A DNA stretch of 64,000 nt from positions 67,223-131,222 of the forward strand of contig JAXLSW010000018.1 of NCBI GenBank assembly GCA_046330415.1, written 5' to 3'. The stretch is from RHKX01 sp046330415. Its GTDB lineage: Bacteria > Actinomycetota > Thermoleophilia > Solirubrobacterales > 70-9. Positions 62,648-64,000 of this stretch are shown one piece after another. Below the pieces are notes generated by a model. It ran no database searches and was not told the DNA's origin. It worked only from the letters and a program-made list of their open reading frames with translations. A program made the translations under genes and the position numbers. Position 1 is the first letter of the stretch. Every line of letters starts with the position of its first letter.

Positions 62648-63535
62648 TCAGCTCGAGGACGTCTCCGAGACCGTCGCGCCCTCGGCGCTGTCGGCTGTGC
62701 TGTGGGCGGCGCGGTCCTCGTAGGAGGCGCGCTTGGCGTCATCGACCTCGGCGAGGACCTTGTCGGCCTTCATCGCCTTGGCGATCGCTTCGCGGCCGCT
62801 GCGGGGGACCATGTTGAGGACGACGGAGATGCCGGCGGACGACTTCGGCACCCAGACGTCGAAGCGGTTGGTCTCGATCGCCTCGACGATCGCCTCCGCG
62901 ACCTCCTCCGGCTCGAGCTTCTTGACGCCGCGCGTGTCGGTGAGGCCGCTGCCGAGCTCGGTGTTGACCACCGCCGGCATCACGCAGGAGATCTCGATGC
63001 CGTTGTCGATGTTCTCGAGGCGGACGGCCTCGCTGAGCCCGACCACCGCGTGCTTGGTGGCGCAGTAGGTGGCGCCGCCGGGAATCCCGGCCTTTCCGGC
63101 CTGGCTGGCGATGTTGACGATGTGGCCGCTGCGACGCGGGATCATCCGCTCGAGCGCCAGCTTGGTGCCGAAGATGACGCCGTGCAGGTTGATGTCGATC
63201 ATCATCCGCGCCGTCTCGTCCGTCTCCTCCTCGAAGCGGCCGAGGGGCATGATCCCGGCGTTGTTGATGAGGACATCGAGCGGACCGAGCTCCTTCTCGG
63301 CGTCGTCGAGGAACGTCGCGAAGGAGTCGCGGTCGGTCACGTCGACCTTGAAAGCGACGGCGTTGCCGCCGAGCTCGGCGGCGGTCTTCTCCGCCAGCTC
63401 GAGATCGAGGTCGCCGATCGCGACGCGCGCGCCGCGGCGGATCAGGGCGAGGCCGGTCGCCTTCCCGATTCCACGGGCTCCACCGGTGATCGCCACCATC
63501 TTGCCCGCGACCGACTTGACCTGCTTGCGCGCCAT
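62648..63535 (-). CDS. SDR-family oxidoreductase with C-terminal extension
   Basis: 295 residues from the ATG at 63535 (GAGGAGCA upstream). AITGGARGIGKATGLALI is the cofactor site, then INNAGIMPLG, NIASQAGKAG and YCATKHAV (YxxxK). A tail of about 50 residues follows the fold and ends in a serine-rich segment. The substrate is unknown; it resembles the SDR gene at the left edge in general layout. Confidence 0.88.
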   Translation of the reverse strand: MARKQVKSVAGKMVAITGGARGIGKATGLALIRRGARVAIGDLDLELAEKTAAELGGNAVAFKVDVTDRDSFATFLDDAEKELGPLDVLINNAGIMPLGRFEEETDETARMMIDINLHGVIFGTKLALERMIPRRSGHIVNIASQAGKAGIPGGATYCATKHAVVGLSEAVRLENIDNGIEISCVMPAVVNTELGSGLTDTRGVKKLEPEEVAEAIVEAIETNRFDVWVPKSSAGISVVLNMVPRSGREAIAKAMKADKVLAEVDDAKRASYEDRAAHSTADSAEGATVSETSSS

Positions 63536-63654
63536 TGCGTTGCTCCTCTGCTCGTTGGTATGCCCTGAAGGTGTCGGGGCATCATCGCGCACCGGGACCG
63601 CCGCCGCATCCCGACTGGCTACGTAGCCAGTCTCCACCCCGCGAGTAGCGCGAG

Positions 63655-64000
63655 CTACTCGTCGAGCAGCGCGTCGGCGATCGCCAGCGCCAGCTCCGCC
63701 CGCGGCGCCAGCGAGTCGATCAGCAGGTGCTCGTGCGGGTTGTGGGCGAAGCCGCCGAGCGGGCCGAGGCCGTCGATCGAGAGCGGCACGTGCGGGGCGA
63801 TGTTGCTCGCGTCGCTGGCCCCTCCCCGCGCCGCCGCGGCCACCGGGCGCCCGATCGCGGCGGCTGCGCCCTCGAGTACGGGGGCTGCGGCCTCGCGTGA
63901 GTCCATCCCCGGCCAGAGCCGCAGCCGCTCGACGCTGAAGCCGACGCCGTCGAGGTCGTTGGGGACGGCGGCGAACACGGGGGCGAAGGCGTCTTCGGTA
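63655..64000 (-). CDS. M20-family peptidase/deacylase, 5' part outside the window
   Basis: The last ~114 residues are present. GGASDASNIAPHVPLSIDGLG and the histidine in GGFAHNPHEHLLIDSL are the C-terminal metal-ligand region of M20 carboxypeptidases such as glutamate carboxypeptidase. The frame is open at base 64000. Substrate cannot be told. Confidence 0.82.
   Translation of the reverse strand, partial: TEDAFAPVFAAVPNDLDGVGFSVERLRLWPGMDSREAAAPVLEGAAAAIGRPVAAAARGGASDASNIAPHVPLSIDGLGPLGGFAHNPHEHLLIDSLAPRAELALAIADALLDE

Noticed and set aside
1..64000. Prophage, insertion sequence or other mobile element
   Set aside because: No transposase, integrase, phage structural gene or target-site duplication was recognised. 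Composition and codon use look even across the window.

Overview
The window is high-GC, densely coded bacterial chromosome. Short intergenic gaps, ATGA/GTGA start-stop overlaps, many GTG and some TTG starts, an Rpf-type transglycosylase domain, a probable F420-dependent oxidoreductase, PHO boxes of the GTTCACC type and a c-di-AMP riboswitch ahead of a cell-wall hydrolase all suggest an actinobacterium. My best guess is the Thermoleophilia/Solirubrobacterales, which is inference only. I see no tRNA, rRNA, insertion sequence, prophage or CRISPR.

Layout. 0-3 kb: an SDR gene cut by the window edge, a c-di-AMP riboswitch with an NlpC/P60 hydrolase, and azlCD. 3.1-14.6 kb: two divergent operons for putrescine/polyamine use. 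Leftward they encode an aminotransferase, a PucR regulator, alanine dehydrogenase and a semialdehyde dehydrogenase; rightward PotA-D-B-C and a second aldehyde dehydrogenase. A 19-bp palindrome lies between them. 14.6-18 kb: a DUF2283 protein, a triple hairpin repeat, an HdeD-like protein, an APC permease and a USP. 18-27.2 kb: a Kdp potassium-pump locus with KdpD split into two proteins at opposite ends, gene order F-A-C-B, an extra tiny membrane ORF, and a SecD-P1-like lipoprotein downstream.

27-46.6 kb is dominated by phosphate and polyphosphate. It holds ppk1, a PHP-glycosyltransferase fusion, two CHAD proteins, a CYTH protein, an exopolyphosphatase, a DUF47 protein, phoU, pstB-A-C-S and a PhoP-like response regulator. 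PHO boxes precede pstS, ppx and a sugar-isomerase gene. A further PHO array points at a short gene-less stretch that ends in an orphan intrinsic terminator, a candidate small RNA. A PPK2 gene follows at 57 kb.

46-64 kb holds uppP, an M23 endopeptidase and a small Rpf-domain protein (both near CRP-type palindromes), an enoyl-CoA hydratase, an HD protein, a SpoIIM-like protein, a lipoate-ligase-like protein, an LLM oxidoreductase, a heavily frameshifted ABC permease with its ATPase, a beta-helix-like repeat protein, a phosphoesterase, an acyl-CoA dehydrogenase, a serine hydrolase, an SDR and an M20 peptidase cut by the right edge.

Two window-wide patterns matter. Many genes have a TAGGCT-like -10 box only 6-9 bases before the start codon, which suggests leaderless mRNAs. 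Five otherwise healthy genes (pucR, kdpB, kdpA, a phosphoesterase, a serine hydrolase) each lack exactly one base, and the permease carries several shifts, so the assembly itself is suspect at those points.
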